From contig NZ_FOQG01000007.1 of NCBI RefSeq assembly GCF_900113685.1, positions 1 to 64,000 on the forward strand: a stretch of 64,000 nt of DNA. The letters are read 5' to 3'. The notes beneath the pieces were generated by a model. That model did no database searches, was not told the origin of the DNA, and saw only the letters and a list, made by a program, of their open reading frames with translations. Made by a program: the position numbers and the translations under genes. This document shows, in pieces, positions 1 through 10,194 of the stretch. The DNA is from Nocardioides psychrotolerans. Lineage in GTDB: Bacteria > Actinomycetota > Actinomycetes > Propionibacteriales > Nocardioidaceae. Every line of letters begins with the position of its first letter. The stretch's first letter is position 1.

Positions 1-60
1 CTCTTCTTCCGTGTCGACCATCAAGGCACCACCCCAGTCGCCCCACCCGGCGAGACCTGA
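1..60 (+). CDS. C-terminal end of an unrecognised protein (cut by window edge)
   Basis: Frame 1 of the plus strand reads 19 codons (LFFRVDHQGTTPVAPPGET) and stops at TGA 58-60. Most third positions are C or G, as in the neighbouring genes, and a GC-rich hairpin suited to termination follows 15 nt after the stop. Together these suggest the tail of a plus-strand gene that starts before the window. Too little is visible to name a family. It could also be a chance reading frame. Confidence 0.35.
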   Translation, partial: LFFRVDHQGTTPVAPPGET

Positions 61-75
61 GTCCACCGCCCCACA

Positions 76-92
76 CCCCGCCGCCGGCGGGG
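76..92 (+). terminator. GC-rich hairpin, putative terminator
   Basis: A 7-bp perfect stem (CCCCGCC / GGCGGGG) with a 3-nt loop lies 15 nt after the TGA at 58-60. There is no T-tract, as is common for actinobacterial terminators. From 93 to 318 I see no convincing gene or other signal. Confidence 0.4.
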
Positions 93-318
93 CCATCGGG
101 CACGTCCGCACACGTCGGACTTCGTCAGAACCCGTCCGGCGATGACTGATCCAGCACTGTCGGTCGCTCAGGCACCCCACCCTCGGCCGACCCGGGACGG
201 ACGTCTCCCCACACCCGTCGCCGACCCCACGCCGCCGACCTCACCGACCTCACCCTGCGACGAGACCCGGCTCTGCTCCTACCAGCCCCGGCCGGCGCAC
301 TTCTCGGGATCCGAGCCG

Positions 319-1125
319 TCAGCGGCGGAACCCACCCTCGGTGTGGAGGACCTGCCCGACCATCCACTCCCCCTCGTCCGAGACCAACCACGCGATGAGG
401 CGGGCCGGGTCATCAGGTCGGCCGAGTCGCCCGGTGGGGAAGCGGTCGACGACGGCGTGGGCCACGTCATCGAGGTAGCCGGTGTTCACCGGGCCGGGGT
501 TGACCGTGTTGAGCAGGATCCCGGCTTCGACGAGCTCGTCGGCGACCGTGGCGGTGGCGCCCTCCAGCGCTGCCTTGGACACGGCGTAGGCAAGGTTGCC
601 GTGCATGGGACCCAGCCCCTGGCCGGAGGTCATCCAGATCACTCGTCCTCCGCGCCGACCGTCGTGCTGCTCCGCGAAACCTCGGGTCAGCAGCAACGTC
701 GCGCGCGTGTTGACCTCGAAGTGCCGGTCGAGGGCCGCAGAGGTCAGGTCGGCGAGCGAGACTGCGTCGCCGCCGTGGGCGTGGTTGCAGACGAGGACGT
801 CGAGGTGCCCCCCAGCAGCGACGGCATCCGCGAGGACCGAGCCGGGGACCTCAGCGCTCCCCAGGTCTCCCGCGACCTCCGCGACGACCGCACCACTGCG
901 CACCCGGCCACGCAGGGCGTCGAGGAGAGCGTCGACGTCGTCGGCGTCGCCGTACTCCTCGACGTCGTGCGGGCCATGGTGGTGGACCACCACCGACGCA
1001 CCGGCGTCGACGAGCCGGCTGGCGACGGCGAAGCCGATGCCGCGACGGCGGCTCACCCCGGTCACCAGGGCCGTGCGGCCGGCAAGCGGCGACGTGGGGT
1101 CAGGAGCAGGATCCAGGTCGTTCAC
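319..1125 (-). CDS. SDR-family NAD(P)-dependent oxidoreductase
   Basis: Short-chain dehydrogenase/reductase of about 268 residues, cytoplasmic. A glycine-rich cofactor loop (TGVSRRRGIG, about residues 22-31) follows the first strand. The catalytic set is visible as S167, Y180 and K184 (YAVSK), with the expected Ser-Tyr spacing. The end (GQVLHTEGGF) is typical of the 3-oxoacyl-ACP reductase-like branch. The substrate cannot be read from sequence. I chose the GTG at 1125 because it sits 6 nt after a possible leaderless -10 (CACGAT on the minus strand). A GTG/ATG-type start at 1152 is also open and would add nine residues. The gene is transcribed alone and lies downstream of the Bax-inhibitor gene terminator. 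Confidence 0.85.
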   Translation of the reverse strand: MNDLDPAPDPTSPLAGRTALVTGVSRRRGIGFAVASRLVDAGASVVVHHHGPHDVEEYGDADDVDALLDALRGRVRSGAVVAEVAGDLGSAEVPGSVLADAVAAGGHLDVLVCNHAHGGDAVSLADLTSAALDRHFEVNTRATLLLTRGFAEQHDGRRGGRVIWMTSGQGLGPMHGNLAYAVSKAALEGATATVADELVEAGILLNTVNPGPVNTGYLDDVAHAVVDRFPTGRLGRPDDPARLIAWLVSDEGEWMVGQVLHTEGGFRR

Positions 1126-1168
1126 GACCCCATCGTGCCCCCCGGGCGCCACAGGAAGGGCAATGGCA

Positions 1169-1196
1169 AAGGCCCCGGGAGGAAACCCGGGGCCTT
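1169..1196 (-). terminator. Rho-independent terminator after the Bax-inhibitor gene
   Basis: A perfect 11-bp stem (AAGGCCCCGGG / CCCGGGGCCTT) closes a 6-nt loop. On the minus strand it is followed by TTTGCC. It begins about 40 nt after the stop codon at 1236, so it fits as the terminator of that transcript. Confidence 0.85.
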
Positions 1197-1235
1197 GCGA
1201 TGTGCGATGTCGGTCGAGCGTGTCGACCGCCCTGT

Positions 1236-2111
1236 TCAGTCCTGGCTGAAGAACGCCAGGATGCGGAGCAGGTTCGTGTAGATCCAGACGAGGCTCACCG
1301 TCATGGCGAACGCCGCACGCCAGGACTCGCGCTCCGGGATGCCGTTGGCGACACCCTGCTCGACGAAGTCGAAGTCCATGATCAGCATGAAGACGCCCAG
1401 GACCAGGCCGGCGACCGCGGTCACCATGCCCAGGCCGCTGACGCCGAAGAGGCCGATCTGGGCACCGAAGGCGCTCAGGACGAGCTCCATCAGGCTCAGG
1501 CCGATCATGCCGAAGACGGCAGCCATCACGAACTTGCGGAACTTGTCGCCCACCTGGATGTTGAACACCTTGTAGGCGGTCAGCGTGCCGGCGAAGGCAG
1601 CGAACGTGCCGATGACCGCGCCGGAGACGACTCCGTCACCGAACTGTGCGTCGAACACCTTCGAGATCGCACCGAGCGCGACACCCTCGAGCGCACAGAA
1701 CGCCAGCACCAGGGCCGGGCTCACGACACGCTTGAAGGAGTTGACCATCGACAGCGCGAAGGCGCCGAGCGAGCCGACGACCATCGCGAGGTAGAGGGAG
1801 CCGAGGTCAGCGGACGTGGTGGCCGGGGTGATCTCGGGCGTGAGGATCCACGTCGCGAGGGCCGTCACGATGACGACACCGAGCGAGATGGCGGTCTTCT
1901 GGACGACCGAGTCGATCGTCATGGGGCCCTGGGAGACGGGAGCCTGGGGCGGCATGCCCGTGCCGGGCTCGCCCGTGCCCCACTGGGCCGGGTCGTTGCC
2001 ATAGCCCTGGTAGGTAGCACCGTTGCCGGCGTGCGTCTGGTTGCCATAGGCGTTCGCGCCACCGCGCTGGAACTCCTCCGAGCGGCGGAACACCGGGTTG
2101 TTGCTCTGCAT
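1236..2111 (-). CDS. Bax inhibitor-1/YccA family membrane protein
   Basis: 291-residue integral membrane protein of the Bax inhibitor-1-like family (UPF0005/YccA type). The first 75 residues are polar, Gly/Asn/Gln-rich and probably cytoplasmic. Seven hydrophobic stretches follow, ending in the MDFDFVEQGVANGIPERESW segment and a final helix, the usual family layout. The exact role of bacterial members is not settled; calcium leak or membrane-protein quality control has been proposed. The start at 2111 (MQSNNPVFRR) is preferred over the longer reading frame because a strong AAGGAGG site sits 8 nt upstream. It is monocistronic, with a strong terminator downstream. Confidence 0.9.
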   Translation of the reverse strand: MQSNNPVFRRSEEFQRGGANAYGNQTHAGNGATYQGYGNDPAQWGTGEPGTGMPPQAPVSQGPMTIDSVVQKTAISLGVVIVTALATWILTPEITPATTSADLGSLYLAMVVGSLGAFALSMVNSFKRVVSPALVLAFCALEGVALGAISKVFDAQFGDGVVSGAVIGTFAAFAGTLTAYKVFNIQVGDKFRKFVMAAVFGMIGLSLMELVLSAFGAQIGLFGVSGLGMVTAVAGLVLGVFMLIMDFDFVEQGVANGIPERESWRAAFAMTVSLVWIYTNLLRILAFFSQD

Positions 2112-2272
2112 TGGTCTCCTCCTTGGAGGCCTGGTCACCGTCTCCGTGACGGCTGGACCCTGTCAAGACCCCCAGTCTAGGGGCCTTCACCGTTCACAAC
2201 GCCGCCCCGGGCCCGGACGTTCCCCACATGAGAGCTTTCTCAGCAACCCCACAGGCGCCGGGGACAGCCAAG

Positions 2273-2938
2273 TCAGCGGCGCCGGGCCAGTACGACGGTG
2301 TCGCGCACCGTCACCACGCCGTCAGCGTGCTGGTGCTCGCGGGTCGGGGCCGCCACGACGACGATCTCCCACTCGGCCTGGTCGAGGGCCGCGACGACCC
2401 GCTCGGGCGTGAACAGCAGGTCCGGACCGTGCGGGCGACGGGCGCCGGTGGCGAGGTCGTCGGGGTGGTGGCCGACGACGAGCAGGTGACCGCCGGGCGC
2501 GACCGCGGCCCCGAGCCGCTGGTGCACCTCGTCGAACAGGTCGGCCGGCGGGTGGAAGAACTGCACCGAGACCAGGTCCTGGTCACCCGGCAGCCCCTCC
2601 CCCGCGATGACGTCGACCTGCACCAGCTCGACGCTCTCCTTCACGCCGGCCTCGGCGGCATGCGCCCCGGCCTTCGCCAACGCCACCGGGGAGACGTCGG
2701 CGCCGGTGACGTGCCAGCCCTGCCGGGCCAGCCAGACGACGTCGGCCCCCTCGCCGCAGCCGACGTCCAGGGCGCGGCCGGGCGTCAGGTCGGCGACGTG
2801 CTCGACGAGACGAGGGTTGGGGTTGCCGCTCCAGACACGGTCGGACTCGGCATAGCGGGTGTCCCAGGTCGCCTGGCTGTAGAGGTCGGTGATGTCGGCC
2901 GGGGCCTCATCGGCCTCGTGGTCGTGGTCGTGGCTCAT
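2273..2938 (-). CDS. Class I SAM-dependent methyltransferase
   Basis: About 221 residues. The SAM-binding motif I is visible (ALDVGCGEGADV, around residues 56-67), followed by the acidic end of strand 2 (VTGADVSP) and a motif similar to post-I (VELVQVDV). The N-terminus (MSHDHDHEADE) is His/Asp-rich and could bind a metal, though this is speculation. It resembles the thiopurine/tellurite-resistance-type small-molecule methyltransferases, but the substrate cannot be told. ATG 2938 is chosen over the upstream GTG at 2947 since the family core begins well after it. It is transcribed toward the Bax-inhibitor gene. Confidence 0.85.
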   Translation of the reverse strand: MSHDHDHEADEAPADITDLYSQATWDTRYAESDRVWSGNPNPRLVEHVADLTPGRALDVGCGEGADVVWLARQGWHVTGADVSPVALAKAGAHAAEAGVKESVELVQVDVIAGEGLPGDQDLVSVQFFHPPADLFDEVHQRLGAAVAPGGHLLVVGHHPDDLATGARRPHGPDLLFTPERVVAALDQAEWEIVVVAAPTREHQHADGVVTVRDTVVLARRR

Positions 2939-2983
2939 GGGGACCACTGTGCCGCTTCAGGTCGACCTGAAGGCAAGTCCAGG

Positions 2984-3057
2984 TGCCCCCGGTGGGGCTC
3001 GAACCCACACTGGGCCGCTTTTAAGGCGGCTTCCTCTGCCGATTGGGATACGGGGGC
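2984..3057 (-). tRNA. tRNA-Leu (anticodon UAA), unusually short class-I form
   Basis: A complete 74-nt cloverleaf. It has a 7-bp acceptor stem (GCCCCCG/CGGGGGC, discriminator A), a D-arm with GG in the loop and a 5-bp anticodon stem GCCGC/GCGGC. The loop CTTAAAA gives anticodon TAA. The variable loop is only 5 nt, and the T-arm GTGGG/CCCAC holds TTCGAGC. CCA is not encoded. Leu tRNAs normally have a long variable arm, so the 5-nt loop is noteworthy. UUA is a rare codon at this GC content. Confidence 0.9.
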
Positions 3058-3118
3058 GAGGTGGTCGGCAACATCATCCGGTGCGTGGAGTCGCGTCCTC
3101 GCACCGCATGACGTCACG

Positions 3119-3673
3119 CTACAAGTAGGTCGTGCGCGCGTAGATCGCGTGCGCGCCGGCGGCGCGGTCGAGGAACAGCAGCCCGGCGCAGTGGTCGATC
3201 TCGTGCTGCAGAGCCCGTGCCTCGAACGCGTCGGTCGTCAGCGTGACGACCTCACCGGTGCCCGGCAGCGCGCCGCGGACGACGAGCCGCGACGCCCGCT
3301 TCACGTCGCCGGTGAAGTCGGGCACGCTCATGCAGCCCTCGCGGGCCTTCTCGTTGCGGCTCGACTCCAGGACCTCCGCGTTGCACAGCACGAAGGTGCC
3401 GTGGCCGGTCCTGGTCTTGGGGTGATCGGTCACGTCGACACAGAAGACCCGCGCGCTGACCCCGACCTGGGGCGCCGCGAGGCCCACGCAGCCCGGGCTG
3501 ACCCGCATCGTGCCCACCAGGTCGGCGGCAAGCTGCACGGTCTCGGGCGACGTGGGGTCGACGTCGGCGCCGACGGTCGACAGCACCGGCTCCGGGGCTC
3601 GTACGACGGGCAGCACCCTCCCGGGCACGCCCAGCTCGTCCTCCGTCCAGGAGGACACACGTTCGTCGCTCAC
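3119..3673 (-). CDS. def: Peptide deformylase
   Basis: 184 residues; removes the N-formyl group from new proteins in the cytoplasm using a metal (Fe or Zn). All three family motifs are present: motif 1 GCVGLAAPQVG (residues 61-71), motif 2 EGCMS with metal ligand C114, and motif 3 QHEIDH with H157, catalytic E158 and H161. Methionine in motif 2, where enterobacterial enzymes have leucine, is common in actinobacterial forms. The ATG overlaps the TGA of the upstream ACT gene (ATGA at 3670-3673), so translation is coupled. It is the last gene of the glycosylase-ACT-def unit. Confidence 0.97.
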   Translation of the reverse strand: MSDERVSSWTEDELGVPGRVLPVVRAPEPVLSTVGADVDPTSPETVQLAADLVGTMRVSPGCVGLAAPQVGVSARVFCVDVTDHPKTRTGHGTFVLCNAEVLESSRNEKAREGCMSVPDFTGDVKRASRLVVRGALPGTGEVVTLTTDAFEARALQHEIDHCAGLLFLDRAAGAHAIYARTTYL

Positions 3674-4200
3674 AGTTCGTCGGCCTCCGCCGGACGCAGC
3701 GTCGCGCCGACCCCGAGGTCGCTGGCCACGGAGCGGATCGCGACCTCGACCGCATCGAGGTCGGCGGCCGCCGGCAGGTCGATCTCGGCGACCAGGAGGT
3801 AGAGGTCGCCGGCCAGGCGCGTGGTGAGGTCGGTGATGTTGCCGCCGACGCGTGCCACCTCGCTGACGACCGAGGACACGATGCCCGCGCGGTCACCGCC
3901 GTGGACGGTGAGCACCCACGGGCTGCCGTTGCTCGGGGCGGGCTGCTCGACGGGGACCTCGCGCACGGTCACCGTGAGCGTGCCGTCCTCGGTCAGCGGC
4001 GCGAGCGCCGCCTCGATCTCCGAGGCCGCCGGGGCTCCGGCGCAGATCAGCATCATCGCGAAGTGACCCCGCAGGAGGGTCATCGTGGAGTCCTCCAGGT
4101 TGAGCCCGAGGTCGGCGAGGCGACCGGTGGTCTCGGCGATGATGCCGGGCCGGTCGTGGCCGAGGACGGTGATGGCGTGCAGCGAGGACGACGGGGTCAC
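3670..4200 (-). CDS. Double ACT-domain protein (GcvR-like regulator)
   Basis: 176 residues made of two tandem ACT-type ligand-binding domains (about residues 8-75 and 93-165), each with the DRPGI/DRAGI turn after the first strand. This is the layout of the GcvR/glycine-cleavage repressor group, which senses amino acids and acts through protein contacts rather than DNA binding. Here the ligand is unknown. The GTG start at 4200 overlaps the stop of the upstream uracil-DNA glycosylase gene (GTGA 4197-4200), and its own stop overlaps def. The longer open frame upstream is out-of-frame glycosylase sequence. Confidence 0.85.
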   Translation of the reverse strand: MTPSSSLHAITVLGHDRPGIIAETTGRLADLGLNLEDSTMTLLRGHFAMMLICAGAPAASEIEAALAPLTEDGTLTVTVREVPVEQPAPSNGSPWVLTVHGGDRAGIVSSVVSEVARVGGNITDLTTRLAGDLYLLVAEIDLPAAADLDAVEVAIRSVASDLGVGATLRPAEADEL

Positions 4201-5030
4201 GGCGACATTCTGGCAGCGGCGCGCCCGAGCACGTCGTCCAGCATGGGTTCGGTGAGCCGTCCGGTGAACGTGTTCTGCTGGCTGGGGTGGTAGCACCCGA
4301 GCAGGAGCAGCTCCCCGTGCGGTGTCGTGATCATCGCCTCCGCGCCGTGGCCGAAGCGTGGCTTGGGGCGGGGCACGCCCCAGCCGGCTCCGCGGAACGC
4401 ACCCAGGGCGGCGTCCCAGCCGATCGAGCCGAGCGCCACCACGGTCCGCAGCGAGGGCGCGACGAGCGCCAGCTCGCGGTCGAGCCAGGGGGCGCAGCGG
4501 GTGCGCTCGTCGGTGGTCGGCTTGTTCTGCGGTGGAGCGCAGCGCACGGTCGCGACGATGCGGGTGCCGACCAGGACCAGGTCGTCGTCGGCGTCGACGC
4601 TGGTGGGCTGGTTGGCGAGGCCGACCCGGTGCAGGCTCGCGAACAGCCAGTCGCCGGAGCGGTCGCCGGTGAAGACGCGGCCGGTCCGGTTGGCCCCGTG
4701 CGCCGCAGGAGCGAGACCGACGACCAGCACCTGCGGGGCATCGGCTCCGAAGCCGGCGATCGGGCGGCCCCAGTAGGGCTGCGCGGCGTAGGCCGCGCGC
4801 TTCCCTACCGCCACGTCCTCGCGCCACCGGACCAGGCGCGGGCAGGCCCGGCAGACGCTGATCCGCGCGTCGAGCTCGGGGAGGCTGGCGCTCCGCGCCA
4901 GGCGTCGTACGACGGACGGCGAGGTCGCCACGTCGGTGCCAGGAGGTGCCGGGTCGCCCGGCCAACCGGTGCCGGGCGGCACGGGCGAGGCGAAGGCTCC
5001 GCCCACGGACGGGTGCGGGAGGAGGGTCAC
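4197..5030 (-). CDS. Family 5-type uracil-DNA glycosylase (UdgB-like)
   Basis: 277 residues. It removes uracil (and in this family also other deaminated bases) from DNA. Motif [15 protein letters not shown] (105-118) and motif [11 protein letters not shown] (248-257) match the UdgB family. Four cysteines, C60, C63, C164 and C179, are placed as expected for the 4Fe-4S cluster. The first 45 residues are Pro/Gly-rich and not conserved. A GGGAGG ribosome site precedes the GTG start at 5030. It is the first gene of a three-gene coupled operon with the ACT protein and def. Confidence 0.92.
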   Translation of the reverse strand: MTLLPHPSVGGAFASPVPPGTGWPGDPAPPGTDVATSPSVVRRLARSASLPELDARISVCRACPRLVRWREDVAVGKRAAYAAQPYWGRPIAGFGADAPQVLVVGLAPAAHGANRTGRVFTGDRSGDWLFASLHRVGLANQPTSVDADDDLVLVGTRIVATVRCAPPQNKPTTDERTRCAPWLDRELALVAPSLRTVVALGSIGWDAALGAFRGAGWGVPRPKPRFGHGAEAMITTPHGELLLLGCYHPSQQNTFTGRLTEPMLDDVLGRAAARMSP

Positions 5031-5063
5031 CTGACCATCCTCCCGCCTGTCGCTCTGCGACTC

Positions 5064-5330
5064 TCAGGGAGCAGGGTTGATCGAGGTCTCCTTGCGCACC
5101 TTGTCGGCCGCGGTCGACGCGACGTCGCTGACCTTGTCCTTCACGACACCCGCGGCCACGGCGGCCTGCTCGGCGGCGACGTCCTGGGCGCGCTGGGCGG
5201 CGTCCTGGACCTTCGGGTTGCGCGCGACCTTCTGCGCCTGGACCTTGATCTGCTCGTAGCGCTCACGACCGGCGCGGGCGCCGAGGACGTAGCCGACGCC
5301 GGCGGCGGCGAGGAGGGACAGCTTGCTCAT
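5064..5330 (-). CDS. Small YtxH-like membrane-associated protein
   Basis: 88 residues. A short N-terminal hydrophobic stretch (LSLLAAAGVGYVLGARAG) is followed by a long Ala/Lys/Gln-rich amphipathic helix typical of YtxH/stress-type proteins. No catalytic residues are visible. A strong AAGGAG site lies 7 nt before ATG 5330. It sits alone between the ppx operon and the glycosylase operon. A role in envelope stress is only a family-based guess. Confidence 0.75.
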   Translation of the reverse strand: MSKLSLLAAAGVGYVLGARAGRERYEQIKVQAQKVARNPKVQDAAQRAQDVAAEQAAVAAGVVKDKVSDVASTAADKVRKETSINPAP

Positions 5331-5401
5331 GGTGGTGCTCCTTCGGTGGGGGTCAGCCGGTCCGGTGCCCGATGGGCCGGCGCGACAAACCCGGGATGAC
5401 G

Positions 5402-6295
5402 TCAGGGCGTGATCGACCAGGCGATCCCGTCGAGGATGTCGGACTCGGAGACCAGCACCGTGGCAACGCCGGCACGACGCAGGACCCGGGACAGGATCAG
5501 CGCCCCGGCCCCGATCACGTCGGCGCGGCCCGGGTCCATGAATCCCAACGCGACCCGCTCGGCCACCGACATCGCGACCAGCCGGTCGACGACCTCGTGG
5601 ACGGCCGAGACGGCCAGCACCTGCTGGTCGATCGCCTCGCGTGCGTAGACCGGCAGGTCGAGCACCCCGGCCGCGACCGTGGTCACGGTTCCGGCGACCC
5701 CGACGACCGTGGCCGCGCCACCGATCTCGACCGGTGAGGCGTCGAGAGCTGCGTCGATGTCGGCGACACAGGCCGCCACCTGGGACGCCGTGGGCGGGTC
5801 GTCGTGGAGGTGACGCTCGTGGAGGCGCACCGAGCCGATGTCCATCGAGTGCGCCGCCGTGGGTTCGGTGGTGCCGAGGACCAGCTCGGTCGAGCCACCC
5901 CCGATGTCGACGACCAGGACCGGCTCGGCCGGCCGCGACGCGAGGTTGCGCACCGCGCCGGCGAACGCCAGCGCCGCCTCCTCCTCGCCGGCGAGCACCT
6001 CGGGCCGGACCCCGAGCCTGGCGAAGACCCCGTCGGAGAACTCCTGGGCGTTGGCGGAGTCGCGGGTCGCGGACGTGGCGCAGAAGCGGACCCGGGAGAC
6101 GTGGTGGGCGGCCACCAGCTCGGCGTACTCCTCGATGGCGGCGAACGTCCGCGCCACCGCCTCGTCGGCCAGTCGACCCGTGCGGTCCACGTCCTGACCC
6201 AGGCGCACCATCCGGGACTCGCGCACGGCCACGTCGGGGAGGTCCCCGATGAGCAGCTTGATGGTGTTGGTGCCGCAGTCGATCGCAGCGATCAC
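5402..6295 (-). CDS. ppx: Ppx/GppA exopolyphosphatase family protein
   Basis: 297 residues with the actin-like ATPase fold of exopolyphosphatase/guanosine pentaphosphatase. The phosphate-1 loop DCGTNTIKLLIG is at residues 5-16, and the phosphate-2 motif VDIGGGSTEL lies near residue 130. It lacks the C-terminal HD domain of long enterobacterial forms, as actinobacterial Ppx1/Ppx2 proteins do. It hydrolyses polyphosphate or pppGpp; which one cannot be told. The GTG start at 6295 overlaps the stop of the DUF501 gene (GTGA 6292-6295). It is the last gene of the mfd-to-ppx run of minus-strand genes. Confidence 0.9.
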   Translation of the reverse strand: MIAAIDCGTNTIKLLIGDLPDVAVRESRMVRLGQDVDRTGRLADEAVARTFAAIEEYAELVAAHHVSRVRFCATSATRDSANAQEFSDGVFARLGVRPEVLAGEEEAALAFAGAVRNLASRPAEPVLVVDIGGGSTELVLGTTEPTAAHSMDIGSVRLHERHLHDDPPTASQVAACVADIDAALDASPVEIGGAATVVGVAGTVTTVAAGVLDLPVYAREAIDQQVLAVSAVHEVVDRLVAMSVAERVALGFMDPGRADVIGAGALILSRVLRRAGVATVLVSESDILDGIAWSITP

Positions 6296-6849
6296 GGCCC
6301 GATCACCGGCTCGACCACTGGCCCGACCACTGGCTCGACCACTGGCCGAGCGGCGTCGACGCAAGGCCCGGCGGCCCACCACTGCCCGAGCAGCTCGAGG
6401 ACCTCGTCGCCGAGCGGGTTGACGCCGGGACCGGCGGCGAGCGCGTGGCCGGCGAGGACATGGAGGCACTTGACCCGGTCGGGCATGCCACCGGCGGTGA
6501 TGCCCTCGATCTCGGGGACGTCGTGGCCGGACCGACGCGCCAGCTCGCTGCGGAAGGCGAGGTAGGACTCGTGGGCACCCTGGTAGGCCGCCGCCAGCTC
6601 GGGGTCCTCGCCCAGACGCGCCTGCATCTCCTTCATCAGGCCCGAGCCCTCGAGGGTGCCGATCAGCGACGCGGCGCGCGGGCAGGTGAGGTAGAAGGTC
6701 GTCGGGAAGGGCGTGCCGTTGGGCAGGCGCGGCTCGGTCGTGACGACGTCGGGGTTGCCGCACGGGCAGCGGTGCCCCACGGCGTGGATGGCGCGCGGCG
6801 CTCGGCCCAGCTGGGCGCTGATCGCCGCCTCGTCGGTCGGGTCGATCAC
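6292..6849 (-). CDS. DUF501 domain protein
   Basis: About 185 residues, belonging to the actinobacterial DUF501 family, which nearly always lies between ftsB and ppx. Function unknown. Conserved features include the HRCPCGNP cysteine motif near the N-terminus, the TFYLTCP segment and GGMPDRVKCLH. The C-terminus ends in a short repeat-encoded tail (VVEP/VVGP units). The GTG start at 6849 overlaps the stop of the ftsB-like gene (GTGA 6846-6849). The longer frame with start at 6942 would overlap that gene heavily, so I reject it. Confidence 0.85.
   Translation of the reverse strand: MIDPTDEAAISAQLGRAPRAIHAVGHRCPCGNPDVVTTEPRLPNGTPFPTTFYLTCPRAASLIGTLEGSGLMKEMQARLGEDPELAAAYQGAHESYLAFRSELARRSGHDVPEIEGITAGGMPDRVKCLHVLAGHALAAGPGVNPLGDEVLELLGQWWAAGPCVDAARPVVEPVVGPVVEPVIGP
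6301..6348. repeat. Four 12-bp in-frame tandem repeats at the end of the DUF501 gene
   Basis: Four imperfect copies of GACCACTGGCYC-like 12-mers run from 6301 to 6348. They encode alternating VVEP and VVGP units on the minus strand, just before the stop codon. The unit length is a multiple of three, so copy-number changes keep the frame. Confidence 0.8.
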
Positions 6850-7436
6850 GGCTGCTGCGAGCCGTCGATCTCGGTCAGCGGCGGCGGCTCGGCCCTCGGC
6901 GGCCGACCGGCGAGCTCCACGGAGTCCCAGGCCTTGCCCCACCAGGCCTCGGGGACCTGGCCGGCGTCGACCTCGGCGGGGTCACGCAGCTCCGACTCGC
7001 TCTCGAGCGCGTTGCCGTCCTCGTCGAGCACGATGTAGGAGGTCTCGTCGGGCATCACGTAGCTCAGCCGCTCGCGCGCCTGCGACTGCACGTAGGCCGG
7101 GTCGTTCCAGCGGCGCTTCTCACGCTCGAGGTCGTCGATGCTGGCGGAGCGCTGCGCGATCTCCTCGAGGTAGGCGTTGTTCTCGGCGCGCTGCTCGAGG
7201 AAGGCCCGCATGGAGGAGGCGTAGGAGACCGCGAGCACCGCGACCACGAGCACCAGGATCGCGGCGCGACCGGTCAGCCGGGGTCGAGGCTGGTCGGCGC
7301 CCGGCGAGGCGCCGCCGCCCGGCCGGGCCGTGACCGCAGGCTGGCGCCCGGTGCGGACGGTGGACGTCGCCCGTCCGGGTCCCGTGCGACCCCGCGGGCG
7401 GGACCCGCGGGGCGGCGTACGTCGGGAGTCGGCCAT
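6846..7436 (-). CDS. Septum formation initiator (FtsB/DivIC-like)
   Basis: 196-residue bitopic division protein. A basic, Pro/Arg/Gly-rich cytoplasmic N-terminus is followed by one membrane helix (AILVLVVAVLAVSYASS). After it come a coiled coil with the family pattern (LEEIAQRSASIDDLEREKRRW) and an acidic tail. It should join the FtsQ-L-B complex at the division site. The start at ATG 7436 (MADSRR) is preferred since the longer frame would run into eno. Only 16 nt separate it from the eno stop, and its own stop overlaps the DUF501 start, so it is cotranscribed with eno. Confidence 0.85.
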   Translation of the reverse strand: MADSRRTPPRGSRPRGRTGPGRATSTVRTGRQPAVTARPGGGASPGADQPRPRLTGRAAILVLVVAVLAVSYASSMRAFLEQRAENNAYLEEIAQRSASIDDLEREKRRWNDPAYVQSQARERLSYVMPDETSYIVLDEDGNALESESELRDPAEVDAGQVPEAWWGKAWDSVELAGRPPRAEPPPLTEIDGSQQP

Positions 7437-7452
7437 GTCAGCTCGCTCCCGA

Positions 7453-9467
<2,015 letters not shown>

Positions 9468-9470
9468 GGC

Positions 9471-10184
9471 TCAGCCGCAGCGCTGGGAGTCGGGCAGGGA
9501 CGCGGCGTAGGCGGGGTCCGGCTCCTCAGCCATCCCCTGCAGGGCGGTCTCGCCGACCGCCAGGGACACCGACTGGTCGTCGGTGTTGATCGCGGCGCCG
9601 TCGACGCTGATGCCGTATTCCGGGTTGAGCTCCGCACCGTTGTCGTCGAGCCAGGTGGTGAAGGCCGCGAGGCCACGCTCGCCGGCCTCGGTGGGGCCGG
9701 GCTCGGTGACGCCCTCGTCGAGCAGGATCTGCTCGCCGACGGAGAGCTGGACGGCGGCGACGTACGTCGCGGCGCCCTCGACCTGGACGACGGCCTCCTG
9801 CTCGGACTCGCTGAAGTCACCGATCTGCTTCTCGATCTCGGTGACGGCGCGCTGGTAGTCGTCGGCCGGCTCCACGCCGTAGTCGTCGGCCAGCTGCTCG
9901 GCCGCGGAGACCAGCGCGAGCTGTCCGGCGATGCCGGAGCGGAAGACGCTGAGCGGGACGACCTGCGACTGCTCCGCCAGGATGTCGTCGATCGCGGAGC
10001 AGTAGGTGCTCACCAGGGTGTCGACCTCGTCGGTGCTGACCGTGCGATCGCCCACCTCGGCGGCGATGCCGGGCCGGAAGCCGGTTCCGGCCACGCCACA
10101 GCCGGTCAGGCCCAGGGCCAGCGCCGCGACGGAGACCCCGGCGACGGATCGGGCCAGGGTGCGACGACGTCGAGTGGTGCTCAC
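9471..10184 (-). CDS. SurA-N-like lipoprotein
   Basis: 237 residues. A twin-Arg/basic start, a hydrophobic segment and the lipobox LTGC (C29) predict a lipid-anchored extracytoplasmic protein. The first 70 mature residues (VGDRTVSTDEVDTLV...) resemble the SurA N-terminal chaperone domain, but no PPIase domain follows. Actinobacteria commonly carry this gene between mazG and mfd, and its function is unknown. It starts 10 nt after the mfd stop and ends 3 nt before mazG. Confidence 0.85.
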   Translation of the reverse strand: MSTTRRRRTLARSVAGVSVAALALGLTGCGVAGTGFRPGIAAEVGDRTVSTDEVDTLVSTYCSAIDDILAEQSQVVPLSVFRSGIAGQLALVSAAEQLADDYGVEPADDYQRAVTEIEKQIGDFSESEQEAVVQVEGAATYVAAVQLSVGEQILLDEGVTEPGPTEAGERGLAAFTTWLDDNGAELNPEYGISVDGAAINTDDQSVSLAVGETALQGMAEEPDPAYAASLPDSQRCG

Positions 10185-10194
10185 GCGGATCTCC

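Noticed and set aside
6301..6348. Possible CRISPR-like array
   Set aside because: Units are contiguous 12-mers without spacers and lie inside a coding sequence. No CRISPR array was seen anywhere in the window.
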